Assembly (NCBI GenBank): GCA_035998445.1
Contig: DASYHQ010000061.1
Coordinates: forward strand, 186,001 to 250,000
Direction: 5' to 3'
From: Tepidisphaeraceae bacterium
Lineage (GTDB): Bacteria > Planctomycetota > Phycisphaerae > Tepidisphaerales > Tepidisphaeraceae
DNA: 64,000 nt
The notes below the pieces were generated by a model. That model did no database searches, was not told where the DNA came from, and was given only the letters and a program-made list of their open reading frames with translations. Shown here piece after piece: positions 32,592-42,076 of the stretch. Each line of letters starts with the position of its first letter. The first letter of the stretch is position 1. Position numbers and translations under genes: made by a program.

Positions 32592-33989
32592 ATGGTCAGC
32601 CAAGGTCGTGTACTGGTTGTTGAAGATAACGAAACGGAACGGCGAGCGATTAGCCAACTGCTGAAGGCGGAAGGTTACACGGTGTTCGGCTCCGAAAGCG
32701 CCGATAAGGCCCTCAGCTATCTGGAAGAGAACATCGACGTCGTCCTTAGCGACCTCTACATGGGGGACGTCAGCGGTATCGATTTGTTGCAGCTCTGGAA
32801 AAAGCAGCGGCCCGAAACGCAGTTCATCCTCGTCACCGGTCACAGCAGTGTGAACTCGGCGGTCGAGGCGATGAAGGCGGGGGCGTTCGACTACGTCACC
32901 AAGCCGATCAACCTCGACGAGCTCGTCCTGTCCATTAAGCGGGCGATCGACGGGCTGCAGAAGGACAAGGAACTGGCCAATCTGCGCGAGCGGGTCGACC
33001 AGAAGTTCGGCTTCGACAACATCGTCGGCCAATCGAAGCAGATGAACGACGTGTTCGCCAAGGTCCGCAGGGCGGCGCCGGTGGATAGCACGGTGCTGAT
33101 TCTGGGTGAGAGCGGCACCGGTAAGGAGCTGATCGCCCAGGCGTTGCACCACAACAGCCCGCGCAAGAAGGGCCCGTTCGTCGCGGTGAACTGCGCCGCG
33201 GTGCCGGCCACGCTGGTGGAAAGCGAACTGTTCGGCCACGTGAAGGGGGCGTTCACCGGCGCCACCGATCGCCGGGTTGGCCGGTTTGAACAGGCCGACG
33301 GTGGCACGCTGTTCATCGACGAAATTGGCGACTTCGAGATCGGCCTGCAGGCCAAGCTGCTGCGCGTGCTCGAGACGCTGCTGGTGACACCGGTGGGCGG
33401 GCACGAGGACCGCAAGGTGAACGTGCGCGTGGTGGCCGCCACGAGTCGCGACATTCGCAAGATGGTGGAAGATGGCACGTTCCGCGAGGACTTGTTCTAC
33501 CGCTTGAACGTCGTGCAGATCTTGCTGCCCCCGCTGCGCACGCGTAACGACGACATCCCGATCCTGGTCGATCACTTCCTGAAGGAGATCAGCCAGAACA
33601 AGCACACCGCCCCCCGGCGGGTGTCCCCAGAGGTCATGCGCCGCCTGGCGAACTACCGCTGGCCCGGCAACGTCCGCGAGCTGCGCAACGCGCTGGAAAG
33701 CATGATGGTACTGGCCGACGGCGAGCTGCTGACCGAGAACGACCTGCCCGAGCGCATCATGCAGAGCGCCGTCGAAACGACCACTCCCAAGGAAGTGCCG
33801 ACTGGCCTGACGATGGAAGAGCTGGAAAAGCTCGCGATCACCAAGGCCTTGGACCACTGCAACGGCAACCGTACGCACGCCGCTGGAAAGCTGGGGATCT
33901 CGGTCCGCACGCTTCAGCGGAAGCTGAGCCAGTATGCGTTGGAACAACGGGCTAAACCGTTCGTGAAGGACATGCTGACTGAAGTGTAG
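32592..33989 (+). CDS. NtrC-family sigma-54-dependent response regulator
   Basis: A 465-residue regulator with a receiver domain (1-120, phosphoacceptor D54 in LSDLYMGD, K104), an AAA+ domain (about 145-375) with Walker A GESGTGKE at 172-179, the sigma-54 contact loop GAFTGA at 219-224 and Walker B FIDEIGD, and a C-terminal Fis-type helix-turn-helix (HCNGNRTHAAGKLGISVRTL). It activates promoters used by RNA polymerase with sigma-54. The start follows gaggaccct. The neighbouring divergent heme kinase is the natural partner. No clear -24/-12 promoter was found nearby, so target genes cannot be named from this window. Confidence 0.92.
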   Translation: MVSQGRVLVVEDNETERRAISQLLKAEGYTVFGSESADKALSYLEENIDVVLSDLYMGDVSGIDLLQLWKKQRPETQFILVTGHSSVNSAVEAMKAGAFDYVTKPINLDELVLSIKRAIDGLQKDKELANLRERVDQKFGFDNIVGQSKQMNDVFAKVRRAAPVDSTVLILGESGTGKELIAQALHHNSPRKKGPFVAVNCAAVPATLVESELFGHVKGAFTGATDRRVGRFEQADGGTLFIDEIGDFEIGLQAKLLRVLETLLVTPVGGHEDRKVNVRVVAATSRDIRKMVEDGTFREDLFYRLNVVQILLPPLRTRNDDIPILVDHFLKEISQNKHTAPRRVSPEVMRRLANYRWPGNVRELRNALESMMVLADGELLTENDLPERIMQSAVETTTPKEVPTGLTMEELEKLAITKALDHCNGNRTHAAGKLGISVRTLQRKLSQYALEQRAKPFVKDMLTEV

Positions 33990-34015
33990 GGGGTGGTGAA
34001 TCGGGGGAGTTCGCT

Positions 34016-34138
34016 CCGGTCCCTCTCCTGGTACTCCGGGAGAGGTCAGGTGAGGGTGCTTTCGAACTGCTGGCGCTTTCCGTCGATCGAAATCACCCTC
34101 ACCCCTAACCCCCTCCCGGAGTACCGGGAGAGGGGACC
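34016..34138. repeat. Family-2 palindromic element, copy 2
   Basis: About 123 bp. ccggtccctctcctggtact with gggagaggtcaggtgagggt on the left; aaatcaccctcacccctaac with cccggagtaccgggagaggg on the right. This copy has the best conserved pair of inverted halves. It begins 27 bp after the NtrC-type stop codon and could act as a transcript end for that gene, although it has no T-tract. Confidence 0.8.
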
Positions 34139-34577
34139 AAACCGAATAATCACGCTCTCAGGATGACGGGGCTTCGTCAGGCGCATCGGGCCAGTTCTGA
34201 CTGTCGCTTACGTTTTGCAGACGAATGCGTCTAGTTTTGCCAACGGCAAGCGATCAGGTTGCTTACGCTCGACTCCTCTAATTTCAACTAATCTGCGCCG
34301 CTCCGCAATTGGGTACGCAGCTCCGCGCCCTATATTTTACCTGCTTTACCACGACAAACTGAACGAACCACGACACGCTGCCGCGTCTGCGGCATCCTGT
34401 CGGGGTTCATAATGCGCCAATCTGTCAAAGACGGCTCAGAAACGCGTTTCTTGGGGGGCGGACTCAGGGAGTTCGGCCGTTCGGCGCGTCTGGTACAGCC
34501 TTTGATCTATGTCTCTCAGCTAACGGCTGGCGACGACAGATTAACGGATTGTAAAGCTTCAGTTGAAGGAGACTTAT
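34139..34577. other. Intergenic region before the zinc-ribbon gene
   Basis: About 440 bp, richer in A/T than the flanks. Two short open frames (34215-34412 and 34412-34597) have alternative starts and unlikely composition, and I do not accept them. The final 60 bp contain gttgaaggagac, the ribosome binding site of the next gene. A structured or small RNA is possible but not supported by any motif I can name. Confidence 0.4.
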
Positions 34578-34805
34578 ATGTCGATCGGGATGGATAAATT
34601 CGCGGCGCAAGGGCAGTTCCCGACGTACGAAGCGGTTCCCCGCATCAGTGCGAACGTGATGGTTTTCACGATTCAGTGCCGTTCCTGCGGGTACGAGCCG
34701 GATGACTCAGTTGTCGCACCGCGTCTTTGCCCCAAGTGCCACGGCAATGCCTGGGAACGCTATGCTCGTCCCGGCAGCATTCTCGAGAACGCCGATCGCT
34801 ACTAA
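34578..34805 (+). CDS. Small zinc-ribbon protein
   Basis: A 75-residue protein with one zinc ribbon at its centre: CRSCGYEPDD followed by CPKCHG (CXXC, 18 residues, CXXC). The N-terminal part (MSIGMDKFAAQGQFPTYEAV) is polar. Such single-ribbon proteins often bind nucleic acid or a partner protein; no specific family is recognised. The ATG at 34578 is chosen over an in-frame TTG at 34563 because a strong ribosome binding site (aaggag) lies 8 bases before it, one of the best in the window. It is monocistronic, ending before a convergent phosphodiesterase-like gene. Confidence 0.75.
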   Translation: MSIGMDKFAAQGQFPTYEAVPRISANVMVFTIQCRSCGYEPDDSVVAPRLCPKCHGNAWERYARPGSILENADRY

Positions 34806-34975
34806 GCGATTCTTTATATCGGATTCCTGACACTCGCGGTCGGGCAGACAGTTCACTGCGATGCCTCGTGTTTCACGAGGTGTCGCAACGGACAGTTTGC
34901 CCGGCCGTTTACGTTGGTGGTGGGGCGGATTTTTGCCGGTTGAACTCGCGGCATTATCCGGCATTTCGGCCTAAT

Positions 34976-36439
34976 TTAGTCTATTAAGTGGCGCATTAAG
35001 ACGTTGCAGACGTCGGTCGCCGGCAGCATCTCCGACACGCCGATTTTTCGCGCGTTCGTCATTAACATGGGTCCTTCCCCAGCGCGCCGCGGCGCAACAC
35101 CGTGCGATCCTTTGACCAAGGTCGCGTCGGTCGGGATGACTTCCATCAACGTCCGCATCCCCAGCTTTTTCTTTGCCAGCGTCAGCCCGATCTTCAGCTT
35201 CGGGTTGCGGATGGCCGGGTCCAGGAACAGTTCGACCGGGTCGTAGCCCGGCTTGCGGTGGATGTCGACCGTGTTGGCATAGTCGGGCCGGTCGGCATCG
35301 TACAGCCAATAGTAGTAGGTGAACCACGCATCGTGGTCCGCCACCGCGACCAGTTCGCCGCTGCGGTCGTGGTTTAGATGGACGGCCTGCTGGGCGTCGC
35401 GGTCTAACACCTGCGCCACGCCGGGCGTCGATTCGAGCAGCGCCCGCACGTCGTTCAGGATCGACCCATCATTCACATAAACATGCGCCAGCTGATGATC
35501 GACGGCTGCGAATGCCCGACTTGCGCCGGCGTCGAACACGTCCCGGCCCATCTCACGCCGAACGGCGATCCACCCGCGCTCGCGGAACAGCCGGTTGATG
35601 TGGATCGGCCGACTTACCGGGTAAATGCCGTACTCGGACAGGATGACGATCCGCGCGTTCTTGCCTTGGTAGTGGTCGATCAGCCCGCCACAGACGCGGT
35701 CGATGTCGGCCAGGTCCGTCGCGACCTTCGCCAGGTCCGGCCCGTGCCGCTGCAGGCCGTAATCCAGGTGGGGCAGGTAGATCAGCGTCAGCGTGGGGTC
35801 GTACTTGCGATCGGTGTGGATCGCGGCGTCAGCGATCCACTGCGACACCTTGATGTCGGTCGCGGGGCCCCAGAACTGGAACAGCGGGAACGTACCGAAG
35901 GTCGCCTGAAGTTCGTCGCGCAGTTCGGTCGGGTGCGTGTACACGTCCGGCACCTTCCGGCCGTCGGCGGGGTACATCGGGCGGGGGGTGACGGAGTAGT
36001 CGACCGACGAGTACATGTTGTACCACCAGAAGTGGTTCGCACACGTGAACGTCGGGTCGATCGCCTTGGCCATCTCCCACAGCTTGGGCGACTGCACCAG
36101 CTTGTTCGATTGCCGCCAGAACTTCACTTCGCACTCGTCGCGGAAGTACCACCCGTTGCCCACGATACCGTGCTCCGCCGGCCATTTGCCGGTCAGGTAG
36201 GTCGACTGCACGCTGCACGTCACCGCCGGCAACACATGCCCGATGCCGATTGGTGGATTCGCCTTCGCGAACGCCGCCAGGCGCGGGGTGTGGGGGCCGA
36301 TGAGATCGGGGGTCAAGCCAACGACGTTCAGGACGACGGTCTTATGCACGGTACCGGGCAAGGTAACCGGTTCGGCCGTGCTCGGGTAGTTGAACCGTAG
36401 GGGCAGCCAGGGTCGACCGGTCGGGTGGGGTGTTGTCAT
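34976..36439 (-). CDS. Alkaline-phosphatase-superfamily nucleotide pyrophosphatase/phosphodiesterase-like protein
   Basis: A 487-residue protein of the AP superfamily, similar to a conserved group annotated as nucleotide pyrophosphatase or alkaline phosphatase family. A probable nucleophile T74 lies in LPAVTCSVQSTYLTG. LPHLDYGLQRHGPD supplies an Asp and a His. Two canonical metal-site residues differ: the first Asp is absent (VVLNVVGLTPD), and the SDHG motif is LSEYGI. VKGSHGVAP near the C-terminus keeps the last His. I think the changes are normal in this group, so it may have a distinct activity. No signal peptide. The gene is divergent from tRNA-Phe, and its start overlaps the -35 box of the tRNA promoter. 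Confidence 0.75.
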   Translation of the reverse strand: MTTPHPTGRPWLPLRFNYPSTAEPVTLPGTVHKTVVLNVVGLTPDLIGPHTPRLAAFAKANPPIGIGHVLPAVTCSVQSTYLTGKWPAEHGIVGNGWYFRDECEVKFWRQSNKLVQSPKLWEMAKAIDPTFTCANHFWWYNMYSSVDYSVTPRPMYPADGRKVPDVYTHPTELRDELQATFGTFPLFQFWGPATDIKVSQWIADAAIHTDRKYDPTLTLIYLPHLDYGLQRHGPDLAKVATDLADIDRVCGGLIDHYQGKNARIVILSEYGIYPVSRPIHINRLFRERGWIAVRREMGRDVFDAGASRAFAAVDHQLAHVYVNDGSILNDVRALLESTPGVAQVLDRDAQQAVHLNHDRSGELVAVADHDAWFTYYYWLYDADRPDYANTVDIHRKPGYDPVELFLDPAIRNPKLKIGLTLAKKKLGMRTLMEVIPTDATLVKGSHGVAPRRAGEGPMLMTNARKIGVSEMLPATDVCNVLMRHLID

Positions 36440-36461
36440 CGGTCGGCCAATCCGCTACATT
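36433..36461 (+). promoter_or_regulatory. Sigma-70-type promoter for tRNA-Phe
   Basis: TTGTCA (36433-36438), a 17-bp spacer and TACATT (36456-36461), 40 bp before the tRNA, so the transcript would begin near 36468. The -35 box overlaps the first codon of the divergent phosphodiesterase-like gene. Confidence 0.65.
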
Positions 36462-36501
36462 ACCCGGTGTTCGGCGACTGGTTTTCCAGGTGTCGATCTG
36501 C

Positions 36502-36574
36502 GGGTCAGTAGCTCAGTTGGTAGAGCATGCGATTGAAAATCGCAGTGTCGCCGGTTCGACTCCGGCCTGGCCCA
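36502..36574 (+). tRNA. tRNA-Phe (anticodon GAA)
   Basis: A 73-base cloverleaf. The acceptor stem gggtcag pairs with ctggccc (one G-U); D arm gctcagttggtagagc; anticodon stem tgcga/tcgca closes loop ttgaaaa with anticodon GAA; T arm gccggttcgactccggc; discriminator A at 36574. The CCA end is not encoded (attc follows), so it must be added after transcription. Confidence 0.95.
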
Positions 36575-36758
36575 TTCTTCCCTCCTCGCTTTTCACCCGT
36601 TTTGTCCCGGTAGATCCTCCTGCGAATCGGCGTTGTCCGACGCGCGGCCTATGATTACCGTGGTCGTCCCTCGTCCGGTTCCACCGCGGCGGCGGCGCAA
36701 CGTGGGTTTGGTGCAATGACGGCCAATGGGTCGCGCACCGAAATAGGCTAGCCTGAAC

Positions 36759-39700
36759 ATGACGTCACCCGATTCCGAACCCCAAGCCGCGCCACCCACC
36801 GTGGCCGCCGGTGGCGACACCGCCATCGCGCCAACCGACTTGTTGCTGCGCCAAAGCGAGGGGCGCTTCCGCGCCGCGTTCGAGCAGGCGCCGCTGGGCA
36901 TGGTGCTGGTGGACCTGAAGGGGCGGGTGCTGCGAACCAACGAGGCGTTCTGCAAGATCGTCGGTTACCCCGCCGACTACCTGATCGGCAACGACAGCTC
37001 GCGTTACACCCACCCCGACGACCGCCAGCGCAACATCGACCAACTGCAGCGCCTCGAGATGGCCGCCGTCGGCAGCGCGGTGTACGAAAAGCGATACGTT
37101 CGGCCGGACGGTCAGGTCGTCTGGGCGCAGGCGAGCCTCTCGCCCGTACGCGACGACGCCGGCGAGGTGATCGGCCTCATCGCGCTCGTGGAGGACATCA
37201 CCGAGCGCAAGGCATCGCAGGACGCGCTTGCGCGCAGCGAGGGGCAGCTGCGCCTCATCCTGGAAAGCGTGACGGACCACGCGATCTTCACGACCGACCT
37301 CGATGGCCGCGTGACCAGTTGGAACAGTGGCGCCGAGCGGACGTTCGGCTACGCCGAGGCCGAGATCGTCGGACGAAGTGAGACCGTCCTCTGGACCGAG
37401 GCCGACCGCCAGGCCGGCAGCGACCAGCGCGAGCGCGACAGGGCCCGGCAACAGGGCAGTGCCGACGACCGCCGGTGGCACTTGCGGAAGGACGGCGCGC
37501 GCTTCTTCGCCGGCGGCGTGCTGCACGCGCTGCGCGACGCGGGCGGCCGGGTCGTGGGCTTCGTGAAGCTCTGCCGCGACGAGACGCTGCAGCAGGTCGC
37601 CGAGGAGCGCTTGCGCGTGTCGGCCGAGCAGCGCCGGCTCGCGCTCGACGCGGCACAGCTGGGCTGGTGGCAGATGGACGCCAACCGCAACGTCGACTGG
37701 GACGCCCGCGTGCGCGCGATCTACATGGAGCCGGACGAGGAGATGACCTACCAGGGCGTGATGGCCCGCATCCATCCGGAGGACCGCCCGCGCGTGGATG
37801 CGGCCGTGAAGGCCGCGATCGACCCGGTCGACCCGCAGCCGTACCGCGCGGAATATCGCGTGCGTCGCACGGACGGCAGCATCCGCTGGATCGCGTCATC
37901 GGGCAAGGCCTACTTCGACGGTGACGGCCCGAACCGCCGGCTGCTGAACTTCGTCGGCACCGCCGCCGACATCACCGATCGCAAGGTCGCCGAGCAGGCG
38001 CTGCGCGCCAGCGAGGCGCGCTTCCGCTTCCTTAGCGAGCTCAGCGAGGCCACGCGCGACCTGACCGACCCCGAGTCGGTCATGGCGGTGATCGCGCGCG
38101 ACCTTGGTCAGCACTTGGCCGTCAGCCGATGCGCTTACGCGGAAGTGGCGCCGGACCAGGAACACTTCACGATTCGCCACGATTACGTGGACGGCTGCGC
38201 AAGCACCACCGGCGATTACGTGCTGTCGCTCTTCGGCCCGCGCGCCGCCAGCGACCAGCGCGAGGGGCGCACGCTGATCGTGCACGACGTGGACGGGGAG
38301 CTGCCTTCCGGCGAGGGGGCCGAGATGTTCAACGCGATCGGCATCAAGGCGATCGTCTGCTGCCCGCTGATCCGCGGTGGACGATTGGCGGCGATGATGG
38401 CGGTGCACCAGACCACGCCGCGCCGCTGGCAGCAGGAGGAGATCTCGCTGATCGAAGCGGTCGTCGAGCGATCGTGGGCGTACATCGAGCGCGCCCGCAC
38501 GGCCCGCGCGCTGCTGCAGAGCGAGGCGAACTTCCGCCTGCTGGCCGACGCCATGCCGCAGATCGTGTGGGCCGCGCAGCCCGACGGCACGCTGGACTAC
38601 TACAACAGCCGCTGGTTTGCCTACATCGGCCTGCCCGCGCACGCGATCGCCCATGCCACGTGGGACCGCTACGTCCACCCGGACGACCTGCCCGGCACCT
38701 ACCATTCGTGGAAGCGCAGCCTGACGACCGGCGACGACTACACCGTTGAGTTCCGCGTGCGCGGCGCGAGCGGTGAGTACCGCTGGTTCCTGGCCCGCGC
38801 GTTGCCGATTCGCGACGCGGACGGAACGGTCGTGCGCTGGTTCGGCACCTGCACCGACGTGCACGACCAGAAGCTGCTTCAGGAACAGAACGAGCGCCTG
38901 CTGGCCAGCGAGCGCGCGACCCGCGCTGAACTGGAACGCCAGGGGCAAATGAAGGACGACTTCCTCGCCACGCTGTCGCACGAGCTGCGCACGCCGTTGA
39001 ACGCGATCGTCGGTTGGTCGCAGATCCTGCGCAGCGGCACGTCCGACCCGAGCGATTTAGCCGAGGGCCTGGCGACGATCGACCGCAACGCGCGGGCGCA
39101 GTCGCAGATCATCGACGACCTGCTCGACATGAGCCGCATCATCAGTGGCAAGGTGCGGCTGGACGTGCAGCGCGTGAACCTGGCGAACGTCGTGAACAGC
39201 GCCGTCGAGACGGTGCGGCCAGCCGCCAACGCCAAGGGCGTGCGCCTGGTGGTGGTGATCGACCCGGCGGCCGGGCCGGTCAGCGGCGACCCCAACCGGT
39301 TGCAGCAGGTGATCTGGAACCTGCTCAGCAACGCGCTGAAGTTCACGCCGCGCGGCGGGCGCGTGCAGCTGGTGCTGCAGCGCGTCGATTCGCACGTCGA
39401 ACTGAGCGTGGTCGACACCGGCATCGGCATCGAACCCGACTTCCTGCCCTACGTCTTCGACCGCTTCCGCCAGGCCGACTCGTCCACCACGCGCCAGTTC
39501 GGTGGCCTGGGGCTGGGCCTGAGCATCGTCAAGCAACTCGTCGAACTGCACGGCGGCACCGTGCGCGTGAACAGCGCCGGTCGCGACAGCGGCACGACCT
39601 TCGCGGTCTCGCTGCCACTGACCGCGCTGCACCCCGAGACCGATTCGGACGCCGAACGCCGCCATCCGACCGGTGGGCCCGACTTCGATCGCATGATGGA

Positions 39701-40097
39701 GGCCTGCCAGAACCTGACCGGCGTGCGCGTGCTGGTGGTGGACGACGAGCCCGACGCGCGAGCGCTGGTGAAACGCCTGCTGGACGAGTGCGGCGCCCAG
39801 GTGAGCATCGCATCGTCGGTCGACGCTGCGATGGCCGAATTTGCGCGCGCCGTGCCCGACGTGCTCGTGAGCGACATCGGCATGCCCAACGAGGACGGCT
39901 ACTCCCTGATCCGCCAGGTGCGCGCGATGGGCCCCGCCCAAGGCGGCAACCTGCCCGCGCTGGCCCTGACCGCCTACGCCCGTGCCGAGGATCGCGTGAA
40001 GGCGATCCGCGCCGGCTACCAGATGCACGTGGTAAAACCCGTCGACCCGACCGAACTCATCACCATGGTCGCCAGCCTCGCGGGGCGCATGCGGTGA
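36759..40097 (+). CDS. Multi-PAS/GAF hybrid sensor histidine kinase with receiver domain
   Basis: A 1112-residue soluble kinase without transmembrane segments. The order is PAS/PAC about 27-150, PAS 160-280, PAS 290-410, GAF about 425-585, PAS 590-710, HisKA with H741 (LATLSHELRTP), HATPase (NLLSNALKF, DTGIGIE, GLGLGLSI) and a C-terminal receiver starting VLVVDDEPD, phosphoacceptor D1039 (VLVSDIGMP). It should integrate several intracellular signals and pass phosphate to its own receiver or onward. No output regulator is adjacent; tRNA-Phe lies upstream and a family-1 repeat downstream. The start ATG 36759 has no strong ribosome binding site. Confidence 0.9.
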   Translation: MTSPDSEPQAAPPTVAAGGDTAIAPTDLLLRQSEGRFRAAFEQAPLGMVLVDLKGRVLRTNEAFCKIVGYPADYLIGNDSSRYTHPDDRQRNIDQLQRLEMAAVGSAVYEKRYVRPDGQVVWAQASLSPVRDDAGEVIGLIALVEDITERKASQDALARSEGQLRLILESVTDHAIFTTDLDGRVTSWNSGAERTFGYAEAEIVGRSETVLWTEADRQAGSDQRERDRARQQGSADDRRWHLRKDGARFFAGGVLHALRDAGGRVVGFVKLCRDETLQQVAEERLRVSAEQRRLALDAAQLGWWQMDANRNVDWDARVRAIYMEPDEEMTYQGVMARIHPEDRPRVDAAVKAAIDPVDPQPYRAEYRVRRTDGSIRWIASSGKAYFDGDGPNRRLLNFVGTAADITDRKVAEQALRASEARFRFLSELSEATRDLTDPESVMAVIARDLGQHLAVSRCAYAEVAPDQEHFTIRHDYVDGCASTTGDYVLSLFGPRAASDQREGRTLIVHDVDGELPSGEGAEMFNAIGIKAIVCCPLIRGGRLAAMMAVHQTTPRRWQQEEISLIEAVVERSWAYIERARTARALLQSEANFRLLADAMPQIVWAAQPDGTLDYYNSRWFAYIGLPAHAIAHATWDRYVHPDDLPGTYHSWKRSLTTGDDYTVEFRVRGASGEYRWFLARALPIRDADGTVVRWFGTCTDVHDQKLLQEQNERLLASERATRAELERQGQMKDDFLATLSHELRTPLNAIVGWSQILRSGTSDPSDLAEGLATIDRNARAQSQIIDDLLDMSRIISGKVRLDVQRVNLANVVNSAVETVRPAANAKGVRLVVVIDPAAGPVSGDPNRLQQVIWNLLSNALKFTPRGGRVQLVLQRVDSHVELSVVDTGIGIEPDFLPYVFDRFRQADSSTTRQFGGLGLGLSIVKQLVELHGGTVRVNSAGRDSGTTFAVSLPLTALHPETDSDAERRHPTGGPDFDRMMEACQNLTGVRVLVVDDEPDARALVKRLLDECGAQVSIASSVDAAMAEFARAVPDVLVSDIGMPNEDGYSLIRQVRAMGPAQGGNLPALALTAYARAEDRVKAIRAGYQMHVVKPVDPTELITMVASLAGRMR

Positions 40098-40172
40098 TTG
40101 TTTCTGACGGTTGAGGCATCCCCAAACGCCCGGGTCATCCTGAGAGGCTGTCAAAGGGCGCGTTCGCCTTCA

Positions 40173-40311
40173 CCATGGCATGGGCGTCTCGCCCATGCCT
40201 GTGGCCTGGAACGGGAAATGCGATTTACTGGCTGGTGCGCTGGCCAAGCCATAGGCTCAAATCTTATTGTCTGGCCTCACGACACGCATGGGCGAGACGC
40301 CCATGCCACGG
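40173..40311. repeat. Family-1 palindromic element, copy 5 (139 bp)
   Basis: Ends ccatggcatgggcgtctcgc and catgggcgagacgcccatg in inverted order. Interior (gcgatttactggctggtgcg, then aaatcttattgtctggcctc) aligns with copies 3 and 4. Further inverted blocks extend the unit outward: gtcatcctgagaggctgtca (40136) and a decayed gctcaggatgtcg (40338). Confidence 0.8.
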
Positions 40312-40368
40312 TCGGAGCGGACACGGCCGCGCTTCGTGCTCAGGATGTCGGGTTGAATTCGTGCTTCA

Positions 40369-40977
40369 TCAACTGCTTACGCTTGGCTTCACCGCCAGCA
40401 ATGCCTTCAGCTGCGCCGCATCGTCCAAGTCAAACGATGCGTTCGGCAGCGTGACGTAAGCCGGCGACGCACGGGTTCCGTTGCGAAAGATGGCGCGAGC
40501 GCCCTGTTCGCCGCGCAGCGAAAGCAGATCCGGAAACATCGCCGCCGGCACGATCGCGGGCGGTCCCACGTAATCACCATCGGCCGAGAAGCACGCGTTC
40601 GCCGGCGTCGCCCGCCACGCGTGATGGAGCGAACGAAGGTCCGCGGACGTGATGCGGTACTGGTCGCACTGCAGCAACATCAGGGCGGCCGCGCCACCGT
40701 CGATGGCTGCTTGGGCGGCGCATCGCACCGAGGCGGCCAAACCTTCTTCCCATTGTTCGTTTCGAACAACCGCCACCGGCAAGTCGGCGATCGCGGTGGC
40801 GCACGCATCGAACTGACAGCCGAGCACAACGCCAACGGGGCCAAGGCCCGACTCGTGGGCCACGCGGCATTGCCGGTGCAGCAGCGTCTCGCCGTTCAGC
40901 GATACCAGTTGTTTCGGTTGCCCCAATCGCCGCGATGCGCCCGCGGCGAGGATGGCGATCAGCAGGTCGTCAGGCAT
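40369..40977 (-). CDS. MocA/MobA-like molybdenum cofactor nucleotidyltransferase
   Basis: A 202-residue NTP-transferase of the MocA/MobA type, which attaches CMP (or GMP) to molybdopterin to form the dinucleotide cofactor. The signature ILAAGASRRLGQPKQLV matches LAAGxSxRMGxxKxLL, and the metal-binding segment is LLQCDQYRIT. As the last gene of a xanthine-dehydrogenase-family operon it most likely makes the cytosine dinucleotide form used by these enzymes; that is inference from context. Its ATG (40977) overlaps the stop of the XdhC gene by 8 bp. Confidence 0.85.
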   Translation of the reverse strand: MPDDLLIAILAAGASRRLGQPKQLVSLNGETLLHRQCRVAHESGLGPVGVVLGCQFDACATAIADLPVAVVRNEQWEEGLAASVRCAAQAAIDGGAAALMLLQCDQYRITSADLRSLHHAWRATPANACFSADGDYVGPPAIVPAAMFPDLLSLRGEQGARAIFRNGTRASPAYVTLPNASFDLDDAAQLKALLAVKPSVSS

Positions 40978-42076
40978 TGCGCACCAGCGATGGGTGCCGG
41001 CCCGGCAGCGCTATTGGCAACGCTTGCGACAGTGGCCGGGCGTCGCAATCGTTCAACGTTGCCATGATGTCGGCCACCACCGCCACCGCGATGCCCGCGG
41101 CCGAGCGATCGCCCAGGTTCAGCCCGATCGGCCCGCGGAAGCGTGCGATGAAGTCGGCGGGCAACCCGGCGATCTCGCTCGCCTGTTCGATCAGCCACTG
41201 CCGACGATGCGGTGGGCCGAGCGACCCCACGTACGCCAGCGGCCGCGCTGCCAGCAGGGGCAGGATCGCGACGTCGTCCGGCAGGCTGTGCGTCATCAAC
41301 ACCACCGCGGTGCGCGGCGTCAGCCGAACGGCCCGCAGCACGTCTTCCCACGGGCCCGCCTGCACTTGATCGGCGGACGTGAACCGATCTGCCGTCGCCA
41401 ATCGCGCCCGGCGATCGATTACGCTCACATGCCAGCCGAGCGAACGGGCGATGTCGGCGAGCGGCCGAGCGTCGTCACCACCGCCGCAGATGACGAGCCG
41501 CGTGATCGGCGGGACGTAGTGGGCCAGCACGCTCGTGTTATCGCTGATTGGCCCGTGACTGCTTCGGGCGTCGCTCGCCGCCCGTGCAGCCAACGTGCGA
41601 ACGGCCTGATGATCGATGTCGGTACCTGCCGTCAGCCACTGGCGGAGCGCGGTGGGGTGGCCGTCGGATACGTCTAGCGTGCAGGCGAGCAGCGAAGGCG
41701 CGTCGGCATCGTGGGCCACTTGCAGCTGCCGCAGCAGGTCGAGGTGGATTGGCGTCAGGCGTTCGACGAGCACCTCGATCGACCCGCCGCAGCCCAGTAT
41801 CGGTTTGCCGTCGTCACCATCCGGGTCGGCCGCGAAGCTGAGCACCTCGGCGGGTTGATGTTGCGTAAGCGATCGGCCGTGCCGCGCGACGTATTCCTCC
41901 AGGCAGCCGCCACTCACGCCACCGGCGATCAGGCCGGGCGGGCCGCTGACCATCATCGAGCCGAGCGGCCGATACGTGGAGCCGCGCGACGCGAACAGCG
42001 TCGCGAGCGTGCCCGGCTCGCCGGCGTTCAGCAGGCGCTCGGCCAGCGCGATCATGGCGGGCAGTTCATGCCGCAT
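40970..42076 (-). CDS. XdhC/CoxI-family Moco insertion factor
   Basis: A 368-residue XdhC-family protein. The N-terminal XdhC_CoxI domain begins with LFASRGSTYRPLGSMMV and SGGCLEEYVA, whose conserved Cys contributes to cofactor handling. A C-terminal Rossmann domain (LVICGGGDDARPLADIARSL, then RPLAYVGSLGPPHRRQWLIE) follows. XdhC binds and sulfurates molybdenum cofactor and delivers it to xanthine-dehydrogenase-type enzymes. Its start overlaps the stop of the small Cys gene by 11 bp and its stop overlaps the MocA-like start, so the three are translationally coupled. Consistent with PaoD-type function in E. coli. Confidence 0.88.
   Translation of the reverse strand: MRHELPAMIALAERLLNAGEPGTLATLFASRGSTYRPLGSMMVSGPPGLIAGGVSGGCLEEYVARHGRSLTQHQPAEVLSFAADPDGDDGKPILGCGGSIEVLVERLTPIHLDLLRQLQVAHDADAPSLLACTLDVSDGHPTALRQWLTAGTDIDHQAVRTLAARAASDARSSHGPISDNTSVLAHYVPPITRLVICGGGDDARPLADIARSLGWHVSVIDRRARLATADRFTSADQVQAGPWEDVLRAVRLTPRTAVVLMTHSLPDDVAILPLLAARPLAYVGSLGPPHRRQWLIEQASEIAGLPADFIARFRGPIGLNLGDRSAAGIAVAVVADIMATLNDCDARPLSQALPIALPGRHPSLVRNA

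Noticed and set aside
34215-34597. Two small frames (65 and 61 residues) before the zinc-ribbon gene
   Set aside because: Alternative starts, no ribosome binding site and no recognisable composition.
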